Below the pieces are notes generated by a model, which worked only from the letters and a program-made list of their open reading frames with translations, was not told the origin of the DNA and did no database searches. A program made the position numbers and the translations under genes. Source: Tamarix chinensis (taxonomy: Eukaryota > Streptophyta > Magnoliopsida > Caryophyllales > Tamaricaceae). Taken from it: a stretch of DNA of 64,000 nucleotides. The stretch covers positions 2,038,001 through 2,102,000 of the forward strand of contig CM060171.1 in NCBI GenBank assembly GCA_030549775.1, given 5' to 3'. Of the stretch, positions 1 through 13,417 are shown one piece after another; the stretch's first letter is position 1, and each line of letters opens with the position of its first letter.

Positions 1-399
1 ACCTTGAAGAGATGATATATCAAATCCCTAGCATATCATAGTCGATCAAGAGAACCCTTCTTAATAGTGTAATCCCCCGAAATTTTAAAAATCTAAAATT
101 TAATAAATAGCTTTTATTTAGGATAAATTAGCTTTTAAAATTATATAGTTTAATTATTTTATAGATTTTTTAGTATATAAATTTGGATAGGAATATTAAT
201 AAATTAAAATAAATAATTCGTTATTTTATCATACTCTTTTTATTTAAATAATTTTTCAATCTAATATTTTACTAAAATCATCCTTTTTAAATCAATATAT
301 TAAATTATATTAAATTATATTATTAAATTAAATTATTAAATTAAATAATTATTGAAAATATACATTTTATTATTTTATAAATTAAATTATTTTATTTTC

Positions 400-1640
400 C
401 TTATTTTCCCATTTCCCTTTCTCCTTTTTCCCCTTTTCCTTTTCTTTCTCCCTTTTCTCCTTTTTCCTCTTTCTTTTCTTTTTCTTTTTCCTCCTTTGGG
501 CCACCCGCGCCAGGCCAACCCCTACCCCTGCGCACCTGGGCGCTGGCCTGTTTTCCCTCTCCCCCACCCGCATCGACTAGCCCATATCCCCCCTCATTTT
601 CTTTCTTTTCCCCCCTCCTACCCGGGTCGGCCCAACTATTTTTTTCCCCCTACGCCGGCCTGCTTCCCTTCCTTTCTTCCTCCTTCTTCTACCTCAACCC
701 AGTACACCCTCGACCTTTCATCATCGCCATAATCGCCTGCCACCTTAAGCAAGCCGGCCACCGCAGCATGCAACCACTGCCACCATCTACCTCTCTCTCT
801 CTCTCCCCTGTTCTTTTTTTTCCACCATTTTGGAACCAGCCAGCCATGCACCCCATCCCGCATGGCCACCCTTTCCTTTCCTCCCTTCCCTCTCCCTGCC
901 ACCCTACCACCTCCTTGCCACCCTAAACACTGTCACCGACCGGCCACCTATCCCCCAATCCTCCCTTTTATTTTTCTTCTCCTTTTCAGCCCTTTTCCTG
1001 CCCCATTTTTGGAGCCTTACCTTCCCCGACCTCCCTCCTCTCATTTTCTTCTCCTTCCATTTCCATCCCTATTTTGTGAACCACTGCCCCTCTGCCACTT
1101 CCTCCGCCACACCAACTGCCTGCAGAACCTCCTACCACCTCATACTACCGCCCTCAATCACCACAATACCCCCTCGATCCCCTGTAGTCCCTTCTTCCTC
1201 CCCCATCTTTTTTTCTCCCCTTTCTCTCCCTTATCGGCAAAACCCCTGCAACCCCTCTATTCACCGCTGTCCAGCCGCCTCTTCCGCCACCCAAACCACC
1301 AATCTACTCCCTACAACCTCCTCTACTGCCCCCACGCCTCCTTTTCCCGAAACTAGCCCCTGCACCCCTTCATTTTCCTCCTCTCTTTTCCTTCCTTCTC
1401 AGCCCCATCCCCTCCTGCAGCCCACTTTGCCGCCTCGTCGCAGCCGCCCTTGACCGCCAACAACCCATCCCCAGTCACCACCTACACCCCCTCTTCACTC
1501 TGGCACCCTTCTCTTGCCTCCCATCCTCCCTTCATCTACCTTCTTTCCTAGCCTAAAGACCCCAACCCGAAAATGGCCCATCACTCCTTTTCCTTCACCC
1601 CCTTCGAGCCTTCCTCCTTTTTATTTTTCATGCAGCTCAT
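400..1640 (+). repeat. Pyrimidine-rich tract of LTR A
   Basis: About 1.2 kb made almost only of C and T with scattered A, giving open frames rich in Pro, Ser, Leu and Phe on the plus strand. The low-complexity composition explains the long ORFs; no protein family is recognisable. Comparable tracts lie at 49328-50500 and 52290-52600 in two other large LTRs of this window, at a similar distance from the LTR start, so this is a shared structural zone, perhaps the leader or promoter-proximal part of the LTR. Confidence 0.7.
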
Positions 1641-2439
1641 GCTGCACGAGTAGTATGAGTTGTTGCATGCCTGGGTATTTTAGTAGAAAATTTTTTAAGG
1701 TATAATAGCATTTTAAGTTAAGTGTTTCATTAATTAAATTTTATAAAGTTTTATGCTTTGGTTTCTCATCTCTAATATGATAAGTTTTGATACTACTTTT
1801 AGGTGTTGATTTTGGTATCTAAAGCTTGAATCTTTAACGGGGATACCGATAAGGTTCAATTTTGCAGGAATTAAGGTAATTGTTAAACCCCACTTAAACG
1901 TCTGGATAAACGTATGTTAGCACATTAAGGTTTTTAATACATTATTATGCTTGTTATATTTTTGTTAATATAATATATATATATATATATATTTATATTG
2001 ATTAATAAAAAGGAAAGTATGCTAGTTTATGTGCTATGTGTAGAAATATTGATTAAGGAAATAGTTTGGCTATTAATGAAAGTGTTAAGTACTTATCCAT
2101 GTTATTTTATGTTATTGTGACCATTTATGCATGAATAATATTATTGTCAGCCCTAGGGGCATTTTAGTAATATTTCTTGTGCAAGAATGTAGCCTAATAC
2201 GTGTGGGTGCTAATAAGGAGTAAATTAAAATATAATAGTTGGTGGAGTTGGATATCGTGAGTGGAGAATTAATATTAATATTCAGGTAATGATGATAACT
2301 TAATAAAATAATATTTCTTGTGCAAGAATGTGGCCTAATATGTGTGGGTGCTAATAAGCAGTATATTAAAATATAATAGTTGGTGGAGTTGGATATTGTG
2401 AGTGGAGTATTAATATTAATATTCAGGTAGTGATGATAA

Positions 2440-3440
2440 CTTAATAAAAATGGTATAATAAAAGGGCAAGATGGTAAATTTGTAAGGAAAGGGCATTATG
2501 GTAATTTTAGAGGAGAAGGGTAAAATGGTAAATTTTAAGTAAAAGGGTATTATGGTAATTTTGGAAGTAAAGAGGAAAATGGTAATTTTATAAGTAAAGG
2601 GAAATTTGGTAATTTTATAAGTAAATGGGTATTATGGTAAAATTTGGGAGTAAAGGGTAAAGTGGTAATTTTGGAGGTAAAGGCGGTAAAATGGTAATTT
2701 TGGAAGAGAAGGACAAAATGGTAATTTTGTAAGTAAAGGGCAAAATAGTAATTTTATAAGTAAAATGGCATTATAGTAATATTTAAAGGAAGGGGTACAA
2801 TGGTAATTTTATAAATAAAATGACATTATGGTAACTTTGGAAATAAGGGGTAAAATGGTAACTTTATAAATAAAAGGACATTATGGTAAATTTTGAAATA
2901 AGGGGTAGAATGATAATTTTGTAAATAAAAGGATACTATGGTAAATTTGGGAGTAAGGGATAACTTGGTAATTATGATAACGACGAAGGATAATTAACCA
3001 ACAAAAGGGTATTATGGTAATCTTAAGAATGGAAAAGGGCAATATAGTATTTATAATAATGGAGAAGGTTAAATTAATAATTATAATTATAGAGGAGGGT
3101 AAATTGATATTTATAATAATGGAGAAGGGTAAAATGATAATTATAATAATTAAGAAGGGTAAAATGATAATTATGATAATGGAGAAGGATAATTTGGTAA
3201 TTTAACCAACAGAAGGGTAATTTGGTAATTATAATAATGGATAAGGGTAATCTGGCAATTATGAGATTGTAGAAGGGTAATTTGGTAATTTCACCAACTA
3301 AAGGGCAAATTGGTAATTATGATTATGAAGAAGGGCAATTTGGTAATCTATCCAGCTAAAGGGGAATTTAGTAATTATTACAAAGGAGAAGGGTAATTTG
3401 GTAATCTAGCCAACCAAATGGAAAATAAAATAAGTCTAAC
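2440..3440 (+). repeat. Purine/AT-rich minisatellite, GGTAATTTTG-type
   Basis: Roughly thirty degenerate copies of a unit of about 30-40 bases carrying AAAGGGTA, ATGGTAATTTT and GTAAGTAAA-like blocks. Unit length and wording drift along the array. The later part (from about 3000) is richer in ATAATTATAATAATGGAGAAGG. It gives meaningless repeated peptides. It lies inside LTR A and is not seen in the other large LTRs here. Confidence 0.75.
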
Positions 3441-4349
3441 AATTATGAAGGGTGATTGGTGACCTAATAAGTGTGGGAGATAACTTGGTAACCTAAACCG
3501 AGTAGGGGTATGGCTAAGAACAACAATGTGTGTATTATATGCCTCTTGTGCTATGGGTTATGCCATATTGTATACTTATGCTTAATGATTAATCATTTGT
3601 ATTGCAACTTTGAGTGATGTATGCTTATGTGACTTCCTTATGGCATGTGGATGATGATTATATATGTTGTGCGTACGATGTTATATGATGTGACCCTCTA
3701 GGACATGCATGCTAGGATGTTTAATAATAGGATATGGGGTGAAAGTATAAAAAGGAACAAATGGGAAGTGAGTTGACTAAGGGGACATGAGATTGACCTT
3801 ATTATCTCATGATCCATGAGGGGTGAAAATAAAAAGGAGATTATGATCAAAATGAATGAGTGATGCAACTCTTACATGGGAGATTTCTAGGGTTTGCATG
3901 GGATGATCCTTATGTAAGAAAGGTGTTAGGGTTTGAGCAGCCAACTAGGGTTTTGTGGTCAAATATATGGTTGGTGAGTAGAGTGATGGGATTTGGGTTG
4001 AAACTAAATGAGATGAGGTGTTGGACGATAAATGAAAGGTTGGGCCACATAGGTCCGATTAGGGTTTCAAGGAAAAACCCTAGAGAGTGGTAGTGAGAGA
4101 ATTTGAATGTCATAAGGTGTTAGGCCTCAACCCACACCCTTAGGAGTTGGGTTTTTGTTATGAGTAAATGTAAGGGGGAATGGATGTCGGGGTCTGATAA
4201 GAGGCGCAACGATCTCAAGATATGGGACAAGCCCTCTCGGGGGGATAGAAATAGAGGTCGGTGGCATGCATGTCAAGGGTGAAATACTTTTGAATAAGAT
4301 ACGAATAAGACAATAATTACTTAAAGTGGAAGATTATTGAGCCAGGCCC

Positions 4350-4480
4350 AGACTGATCCACCGGCATAATAGTGGCGAGGAGTGTTTTTCCCTGGAGACC
4401 GATCCACCGGCATATAATAGTGGTTAGGTGCGTTCTGCCCTATAAGTGACCGATCCACCGGCCATAATAGTGGGGTTCCC
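4350..4480 (+). repeat. Three ~50-bp repeats with GATCCACCGGC...ATAATAGTGG
   Basis: Three spaced copies of a GATCCACCGGC / ATAATAGTGG motif begin near 4352, 4398 and 4450. Each contains CCAC and GTGG separated by about 12 bases, able to form a small hairpin. Six copies of the same motif occur in LTR B (57330-57680), showing that A and B belong to one family. Function unknown. Confidence 0.7.
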
Positions 4481-7077
4481 GCACTTACATGGATATAAAA
4501 TCTGAGAGATGATTGAATAATGATGGACTAAAGGCTTAAGGCCCGAAAGTATTGATTTTGCACTATGACATGGCTTAAGGCCCGAAAGTATCAATTGTAC
4601 ATTACGATCTATTAATATCTGATTGAATTTTAAGTATGTGAATGTTATGTATGCACATCTTGTTATATATGAATATAGTGTTATATCATGTATCACATTG
4701 CGAGCCTGCTTTTAAGTGTGTTTTTAAATGGTTACTTGGTACCATAGTACTAAAGGGTTCCATTCGTGGGACCCCTGCTTATTCAATGGGCAGTGTCCCT
4801 TACAGGTCCTTTTCAGGTGCTATTCAAGTGGGCAACGAGAAAGAGCATAAGGAATTTATCCGAGCTTTTAGGGTTTCCTCTCTCTCTTACCCCCTGATTT
4901 GAATGTATTCCTTGATCTTGTAATTTTCATTGGTGGATTTTATTCTTGTAAATGGTTCATTGTGCTACTCTGATTTTCAATATGGTTTGAATTTCTAGTA
5001 ATTGGTATTTTATTTTCTAGCCTTAGCACTTGGTACTGGAGCAGTATGAGTGAACCAGTCTGGTACTAAGTGTAGCGGTAATATCCCGAGAATTCACAAG
5101 TCTTATTATTTCGCTTCCGCTAAATTTTTTAATAAAAAAAATTCAGTAGTGAATTTTGGGGGTGTTACAAATAGCTTCACAGACTCTTCGTTTGGAGATG
5201 TCAGTGCAATGGTAGAGATGTTAAAAAACTCATCCTTCCTTATCTCAAAATGTATGATGACACTATTGACCCTAATGATCACATCATCTAGTATAAACAA
5301 CACGTTTTTACATTGGCAATACCAACAGAGATCCGAGAAGCATGCATTCATAAGAGGTTCAGGACAGTCTTGTTGGTTCGAAACTCTAATGATACACTTC
5401 TGTACCCAATCACTTAATTTCTTCTTTTGCACGACTAACATATGCTTTTATCCAACAATTTGCGATTAGTTAAAACTCAAAAAGTTTTTAGACAACCTTT
5501 ATAGGATTAAATAGGGAATCAATGAAAGACTCCACAAGTACATTAATAGATTCAACAGATAGAAGGTTTCAATCCCAACTTGACACTCAAAAATCACAAT
5601 AATAATCTTCGGAAAGGGCTTGTTGCCGCATTCAAATTTTAACAAAGAGTTGATTAAGTACCCTTGCAAAAATATAGAGGATGTCATCGCAAAGCTTATG
5701 ATCAAATAAAGTGGGATGAGCATGAGGATAATTGAGTACCACCGTAGGGTCACTCTGGGTACAAAGAGAAAGGAAGGTCGGTGCATGAGGGTTTTCGCAA
5801 TAGGGGATTAAAACCTTATAATAGGGACTCAAAAATGCACAAAAAGACTCCCAGGACCCCCACCTAAGTGACCTATTCCAGTCTACAACCCCAACATTGT
5901 CCCTATCAAGGTCATGGTAGTGATGAAAAACATGGATGATGAAGTAAGATGGTCTATCAAATTCAAAGGGCTTATCAAGACAGGTGATATGAACAAGTAT
6001 TGTGAGTTCCATGCAGATTACGACCACACTATCACTAATTATATATCCCTAAGTTCAAATTCACAAAGATGATCAAGAATTGTCACCTTCTTACATATCT
6101 TACCAATAAAAATAAGGATATAATCACTAATAGTGACCAAAAAGGAAAGAACAACAAACCCCCGAGTCCGCCTAAACCATCGTAGAACACCAAGATGGTT
6201 AATGTGATCCCAGGTGAGTCAAAAATCAAGGGTATTGTTTATCAAGCCAATAAACATGCTTGGGAAGCCTACAACACAGAGCACAGACTCTATAAGATGG
6301 ATAACTCAGCTCCATTCAACCAATCTATAGCTTTTACCGATATAGAGAGCAAGACTTTTCCACCCACATCATGATGCTTTAGTGATCAAGTTATTCATCG
6401 CAAACTACTTCACCAAAAACATTCTAATTGACAACTACAATTTAGCCAATGCCATGTCCCTCAACATCCTTAGGAAGATGGGAGTGTTGAAAGAGAAAAT
6501 TTAGAAGCGACCTACAATTCTAATTGGGTTAGAAGGAGAACAAAAGCATATTGTGGGTGAAGTCCAGCTTATGGTCTATGTTTCCAGTTGTGCCCTCCAC
6601 CTATCACTAGTTCATACACTTCCTAGTCTTGTGGGGAGATAAAGAAATCACTATCACACAAACTTTTTCTCACACATATTACCAAAGCTTGACTATGGCA
6701 AATCCATAGCTCTTATAGCAATTATAATTAAGTTGCCACCACGACAGCCATAGAAGCCACCAATTGTGCAACTCAACAAGGTGCAACTTAGCCTCGAATC
6801 ACCAGAGCATAAGGTTATGATTGGTTTATATGTCAACTCCAAAATTCATGAATCTTATGTCAAGTATATAGAGGAATAATAAGAATGCTTTCCATGGTAC
6901 CACACAAACATGGTTAGGATCAAATTGAATATCTATACACATAAGCTCTAAGTCGACCCCAAACAATCACTATTCAAATAAAGGTAGAAAAAATTTTCCT
7001 TAAAATTTAATTGAGTTATCAAAAAGAAATACAAAAGCTTCTCGACACTGGCTTTGTCCATAAAATCCACAAATAAG

Positions 7078-9090
7078 TGTATTTTATACCCTATTTTTAT
7101 GGTATTAATACCCTTAACTTGATTTTTTTAGAAGGTAAATTTAATCTCTTTTAAGCCATAAGTAATAATTTGGGTTAAATTATAAATAAAAGGAACAAAA
7201 AAAGGTGTTTATAAAAGTTTTGCAATTAAAAAGTTCAACATGAACTTTCACATGAAATAATAGAAACGACCTTAAGTATTTGAAGCACGCCTTTTTCCTT
7301 CAAGCTCCGACCAACTTGATCCAAGTTATATTGAAAATATAAGATTAAGAGATATAACTTTCATGCTTACCACTTTTTTTTTTCTTAATTGGACTAGAGT
7401 ATGGTTAAAATTGCATTGGAAATTAAAGGTGACAATCAACAATTGCTGAAATTTACCAAGTGACAAGCGATTGTCTGGAGCACCTAGCACTGTCATAGTG
7501 GTCTTGACCTTGGCATGAATATTTTCAAACTCTTATCTTATCTTTGCATTGATCTAATACATGATTTTTATACTTCTTAACACCTATATATACATCTCTA
7601 ACTCAACCTTACAAGAGAAGAACAAATATTTGCCTCCAATCTTAAGATTCAAGAGTTAGGGTTTCATCTTCATCTTCAACCTTATCCACCTCCCATTAAT
7701 TCCACAAATTTGTGCTTCCGATCATTTAATTCATCCACATTTCATACATTTTGATCATAATCTACCCCCAATCCATCATTATCTTCCATTGATTTAGCCT
7801 CCATCATAGGATTTTCAATTTAGGGTTCCACCATATCCAAACCTTCATCCACCTTTGTAATTATTCTAGTTCATGGCTTAACTTCTTCAATCGATCCACA
7901 AAATCATCAATTCCATATTCATAAATCCTTAAATTATTAATCTAGTGCCTTAATGTACAAAAAGGAGTGTCTAATTCAAGCTAGCATTCAAGCGAAGGAG
8001 AAGGGTTATTCGGGTGAGAAAGAAGACAAAGTTTGTGACCCGCGGTCCACTAGGTCTCCAATGTGGGTTGTTCACCCTCATTGATTCCCTTATTTTCACT
8101 TAGTTCTATGATCTTTTCTTTTCCTACATTATTATATGCCTATGTAATTAATTTATACATGAAGAATAGCTAAATTTCTTATTGATAAGGATGAGATTGA
8201 AACCTTAGACTCTAGTTTGATATTTTAATAATAATTTCTTTGTTTTTCTAATTGTCATAAAATCATCCGTTGAATCTAATTTAAATATTATCTTTATATG
8301 TATAATTCTGTCATGTGTGATTTATATAGTATATGCCTTATTCTACCTTACTTATAGTAATAATATATAAAATATCTTACTTTCTAAATGGCTATATAAA
8401 CATGATAAAATTCAAGTGCATAAATTATAGCTAGGTTCGATAACAATTCACTAAATAGTTTTGTGATTCTAACTAAAGTTATAAAATGTTTAAATATGCG
8501 TGGCTCTAAGGAAGGGAATGCAACTAAACGCGCTTAAGGTACTAATTTGGGTATTTAGATTGACATTATTCCACTTATTCATAATGCATTGAAACTATTT
8601 AAATATACGGTCCATGTGTTGCAAATTGTAACTATACTGCTAGAATTTAATATTGGTGTTTTTTTCTATTAATTACTTAAGGAAAGTAATATAAGAAATA
8701 TAGACCTACTTTTTACTTGCAACATGGCCGATCTCTTTCGCATGCATTATAGATGAAATGAAAATTAGTTATTTAATTTTGACCAAATCTACAAGTGAGA
8801 ATTGATTCCCTAACATACTTATCATTATTTTATTCATTCATATTTGTTTTCTTATTTGGTTTTATTTGCTTTTTTTTTTCTATTTTTTAATCCCCATAAT
8901 TACATTTTTTTCTATTATTAGTATTATTATTGAGTGATTTAGAGTCTTTTATTTTATTATTTATGTATTAACTACACTTAAGTGAGCCTTATAAATCCTT
9001 AATTTAAAATGATACCCTTATTCATCAGTACTGCAGTTGGTAAAAAAATAGGGTTTAAGCTATATGATGGTGACGACCACACCATTCATT
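7078..9090. mobile_element. About 2-kb insertion inside the Tat-like pol
   Basis: The pol reading stops after a KIH-like codon run near 7070 and resumes with IHYSDQ near 9090, so the DNA between is foreign to the element. It starts TGTATTTTATACC, carries a TATA-like CTATATATACATC near 7584, and is AT-rich with no coding homology I can see. It could be another solo LTR. Exact borders and a duplication could not be fixed; the codons for IH on each side hint at a short duplication. Confidence 0.45.
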
Positions 9091-9300
9091 ATTCAGACCA
9101 ATTGGATAATGTAGTCGTGGCGAAAAACAAAAGCGGAAAGTGGAGAGTGTGCATCGACTTCGTGGACCTCAACAAAGCATGTCAAATAGATTCCTTGCTA
9201 CTCCCCTTTACCAATTAATTGGTAGATGCTACATCCAAATACACATTATTCAATTTTATGGGCATATTCTTCAACTACAATCAAATTATTATAAAAAATA
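9009..9300 (+). pseudogene. Reverse transcriptase fragment of the Tat-like gypsy element
   Basis: Residues GKWRVCIDF followed by DLNKAC and a Pro/Leu-rich stretch match the N-terminal RT motifs of Tat/Athila Ty3-gypsy polymerases, followed by LVDATSKYTLFNFMG out of one continuous frame. The catalytic YxDD region is absent: sequence after about 9300 is non-coding AT-rich DNA. It is a broken remnant, not a gene. Confidence 0.7.
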
Positions 9301-12300
9301 TGAAATTTATTTATAGTAAACACTCTATTTTAAAATTACACACACGTGTGTATATGTGTGTACATATATTAAAATGTTATGAAAAATAATAAGTTTTTAG
9401 AATACATATGTATATAATTTATCAGATTAGATATTATTTGTATATGTTAGATGGAATAAATTTGGATATTACGTGATTTGAATAGCCCTAATTCAATATG
9501 TGATGTTAATCCTTAGTTTCTTGATTATTTGTTTCATGTTGTATCTAATTCATATCAATTTATGTCATATGTGATTATTTAAGATTGAGGGCTTGCACTT
9601 AACAGTCATTGACTCCTAATATGAATATCATGCATAGACTTGTTCTATTTAACCTATGCTATTGATGCATTCCAGTATTAGCTTAAGTATGCTTGTTTTA
9701 TACATTGTAGTACTTGTTGAATGTAATATCTATAACAAGCTATAATGGAGAAATATCTCCAACGAATAGATAAGCAGATGTTGCCACTAGAGAATTTCAA
9801 ATTCAAGCACAAACAACACACACACACACAAATATTTATCTTTCCACCATCCATGATTTCAAATTCAGTTGCAACATAATAAATAAATAGCATAAGGGGA
9901 TAAATATTGGATCTCTTCCTTACCTTTAGGGATATCATAATTTCCTTTTGAACGTAGTTGTTGGCATATCATACCATTGTCTTGTGTGGTTATAATGCTG
10001 AACAACTAATAAATCTTACAAAAAGCGTGACTACCCAATGGTTAGCATTTATTATATACATATCACCACCTCTTTCTCTCCCTGCACTTGAGGATACTTC
10101 AATGAGGGTACAATTTATTCACAACAATGAAAGCTTAGATTAGCTATTATGCCTACTAATTGTGCCTAGTTACTATAGCATTAGCATCTTACAAGATGAT
10201 ATCACTCCCTTATGCTGGTTATTTTGATTGACTCACAGTGTAAAATGTGCTAAACTCATAAACTAATTGAATTTGGAAACTTGAATTGTTGATGAGACCC
10301 CATCTCATGTCATTCACAACCTTTAATTATCTTGTTGAATATCTGTTGTAAGCCCTGAATTGTATTGCAAAGTGCGGACAAAACGATGGTTATATAATTG
10401 AATGTGAAGATGGTAAAAGGTGTTTTTTTTAAGTAATATTTTATCAAATGAAACAAAAGGAAGGTACAAGGGGATTAACACACCGGGATTGTGGTAGAGA
10501 ACTACTTCCAACCTCTAAGAGGGGTTTAGAATGTCAACTAAATATTCACAATAAACAGACTTTTCAAGCACTATGTTAAAAGTTAAGGTTGTTGTCAACG
10601 GCTAAGCCAACTTGAGCACATGATAGAGTCCAATAGGGATAAGCTTGATGCTTGAGGAGCATTTCAACTAACTCGATGCTAGGGTATTTCTAAGCATAGT
10701 ACTAACTACTCCAAGTCTTTAGAGAGCCCACTAGCTACACAATTTATTGTTTGGGCATTTCAATGGACACTTTTTGGTGAAGTATAGGTGGAAAAGGGAA
10801 GGGTGTAAGACACGCAAGATGGAAAGGACAGGGGAAGCTAAAGCGATATAGTAGGGTAGGGTTTACAAAATGGAATGTAGCACTTTAATATGGATCTCTA
10901 GGCTAAATAAGAGTCCACCATAATTAATCTATGAGGAGTTATCTAGCCATTGTTCATACAGTCACCATGGCAACAATGTGATTTTTTTAGGCATTTCTTC
11001 ATTAAAACTAACTATAATTTTTTATTTAGATTAGTGTAAAATAAGGTGAATGAAATCATTCCCCTAGATTCATCCTATTTGAGAATGTATTTAGATATAT
11101 TTATCTAACTTAATAATTTACTGTGGTTTATTCCAAATCACATCAGTTTTATTCATTATGAAATTGAAACTAGCTGGATGATGGGCAAAACTTTAAAATT
11201 TTAAATATTACAATACTAAAAAAGCATTAAGCTTGATTTAACTCAATCAAACGAGATTAAAATATGATTTACCAAAGTTAGGTTAATATTATCTATGTAA
11301 TATTTTTAAAATATTAACCCCAATTCATGAAATAAATTTGTAATAGTTATGATTCACTCCAATTCAAATGAGCTATATGAGTCTCACCTATCATATACAT
11401 TTGAATAGAATATCCTCACCCCAACTAGCATACTTGGTCTAGGCTACAATTGTTCTATTTAATGTTAACATAAGTTGATAATTAGGTTGTTGATGCATTG
11501 TCTAGAGTTATTTGGCAAGAACTCTAACCGATAGCCATTTCCTCAAATCTCCTACGTTATTTCATCAAGTTTAACATTATTAGAAGACTAATCAGAACTT
11601 CTAACATCTTACTTCAACGTCAAAGCACATCCTCATTCTCATATGCATAAAGTAGAATAGTGATCAATTATTTAGGGGCTAGTTAGTAGTGGATAGTAAT
11701 CCTTACTTGAGGCATAAAATTATTCAACTCTTTTATGGTCCCCTTTTTGGTGGTCATTTAAGAGTGGAAGCTTTCAATCAAAAGAATTAGGGTTAAAAGA
11801 ATATGCTAGGCACTACATTCGACGATACTATCAACACTTTCTTTGCAACATTAAAAATCTTTAATACAAATAGATAGAGACAAATAAGGAATAGGCATTT
11901 TTGCCACATTAGAATTAGATTTAGAAATTGGTATAGGGTAAAAGAGGTAAAAAAAAAATACTTTTATATTTTGTATTTTTTATATTAAGTATTTAAAAAT
12001 AATAAAAATATTTTAAATAAAATATCCATTTAAAATTAATTAAGATCTAATATGAATATATATATAAAAAAAATTATATAAGATAAATAAAATACAGAGA
12101 TAATTTTTTCATCCATACTACTCTCATACCAAAAGAGCACTTGGTATTACTCAATTAATCAACACTAGAAAACATTTTGCTAAACCTGTTCCTAATTAAT
12201 CAACACTTGGTATTACCGGTATGGCTTCGCACAAAGCAATTTCAGAGGCTAATATGTTGGTTACAATGCCCCTGTAGCACTTTATATATACATATATATA

Positions 12301-12447
12301 AGATTCCAGTTATTATATTACAAAATTGCTGCTTCATTTTGCTTCAGCTCATACTATATTTTCCCTGTAATTTACAACTCGAGGGGCCTACGACATAAAA
12401 ACTGACCCACAAATGAGTACAAACATTGTTAAGAATTCCGCATTCAC
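9301..12447. other. AT-rich intergenic DNA, no gene recognised
   Basis: Six frames give only short AT-driven ORFs. Seen here: a CACACGTGTGTATATGTGTG stretch near 9340, a short CA run near 9815, and AT-rich low-complexity sequence at 11940-12080. The right-hand end must hold the DNA2 3' untranslated region, since the stop codon is at 12448-12450 on the minus strand; I could not identify a convincing poly(A) signal position. Confidence 0.5.
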
Positions 12448-13383
12448 CTAAACCTGAGAACATCTCTTCAGTTCTCTCCTAGAGTCAATATCATTTTTGG
12501 ACAAACAAAAAATACCTCCCTGCTCCTCAACTTTCTCTATTAGAAGCTTCAATAATGGAACTGCAGACAGGGTTTTGCAAGAACCAACCATTATGAGCTT
12601 CTTCTGCGAAAAAGAATAGCAGAAAACAACGTTACGACAGTACAGACCAGCATATGAAAAAGGGAATCTCTAGGATACAAATTTACACCACCTTTGGAAG
12701 AAGGTAATGAACACATTTCACACCATCCTTTTTTGGTCAATAAAGAAGAAAACATGCATGCATTACACACCCTTTCCCTCTTTCCCTCACCTCCCTCAAG
12801 CAATTGATTGGCCTCAAACCCTAGCCAACACGAAAGTGGGTAGTGAACTAGTGATACCGCATGGACCTACATGTCCGGGACATTTTAAGAAAACAAATAT
12901 TACTTCTGTTTCTATGCTATTTTATTTTCAAATATAATATAATAAGAGCCACAAAGATCATAGTTAAGGTAATTTTGCACCCCAAAGACCTTTACCTTAG
13001 CACGGGTGAGCGCAACATTGACTCGGTGCCAGTCTCCAAGCAATGAAGACAAGAATTTCTTTCCATTTGGATTAGATCGGACAAATGAAACTAGTATGCA
13101 GTCCTTATCTCTGCCCTGGAAAGTAAAACATATGATATGTAAGACGGAAAGTGTACATAATTTTTTGTTTAAATGAAAATCTCTACTGTTTAAAAAAAAA
13201 AGCGTACTTGATCAAATAATAATCAACAGCCTGAACAAGAACACCACAAATTTAAGCTAAAATGTGTAAAACAGTGCAAATAAAAGATCCTGAAACTGCA
13301 GTCTTACTCCATGCAAGCAAGCATTAGCTATTTAGTTATATATGGACTTTCAAACTAGGAGAATGTTTTGATGGTTGAAATCC

Positions 13384-13417
<34 letters not shown>

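Larger units (their letters stand above)
68..5169 (+). mobile_element. Solo LTR of about 5.1 kb with perfect 5-bp TSD (LTR A)
   Basis: Starts TGTAATCCCCC and ends GGGGGTGTTACA, i.e. TG...CA ends. The 5 bases before it (63-67) and after it (5170-5174) are both AATAG, an exact target-site duplication. The gag-like reading of the host gypsy element continues across the gap. Inside, in order: an AT-rich head, a pyrimidine-rich tract (about 400-1640), a GGTAATTTTG minisatellite (about 2440-3440), three CCAC/GTGG repeats (4350-4480), and a terminal module shared with the LTRs at 46-59 kb. No internal coding region or second LTR is present, so this is a solo LTR left by recombination. Family unknown; LTRs this long are known in Ogre/Tat-type and LARD elements. 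Confidence 0.88.
1..9300 (+). mobile_element. Degenerate Ty3/gypsy element, Tat-like lineage, with nested insertions
   Basis: Plus-strand translation, full of stops and frameshifts, resembles gag then pol of the Tat group. Gag-like text runs in 1-67 and resumes at 5175-5900. A protease-like stretch with ILIDN lies near 6390-6500. The segment joining protease to RT is at 6800-7070, and RT motifs follow at 9090-9290 (WRVCIDF, DLNKAC). Gag reads across the solo LTR inserted at 68-5169, and the protease-to-RT part is split again near 7075/9095. No intact ORF remains and no flanking LTRs of this element are visible, so it is an old, truncated copy running off the left edge. Lineage assignment rests on the spacing and wording of RT motifs and is an inference. 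Confidence 0.7.

Noticed and set aside
352..1705. Long overlapping ORFs rich in Pro, Ser, Leu and Phe (plus strand) and their Arg/Lys/Glu-rich shadows (minus strand)
   Set aside because: They come from the C/T-rich low-complexity zone of LTR A; no domain, no codon bias and the same effect appears at 49.3-50.5 kb.
5632..6027. 131-codon minus-strand ORF
   Set aside because: Opposite strand to the gag-like reading of the Tat-type element; a shadow frame.
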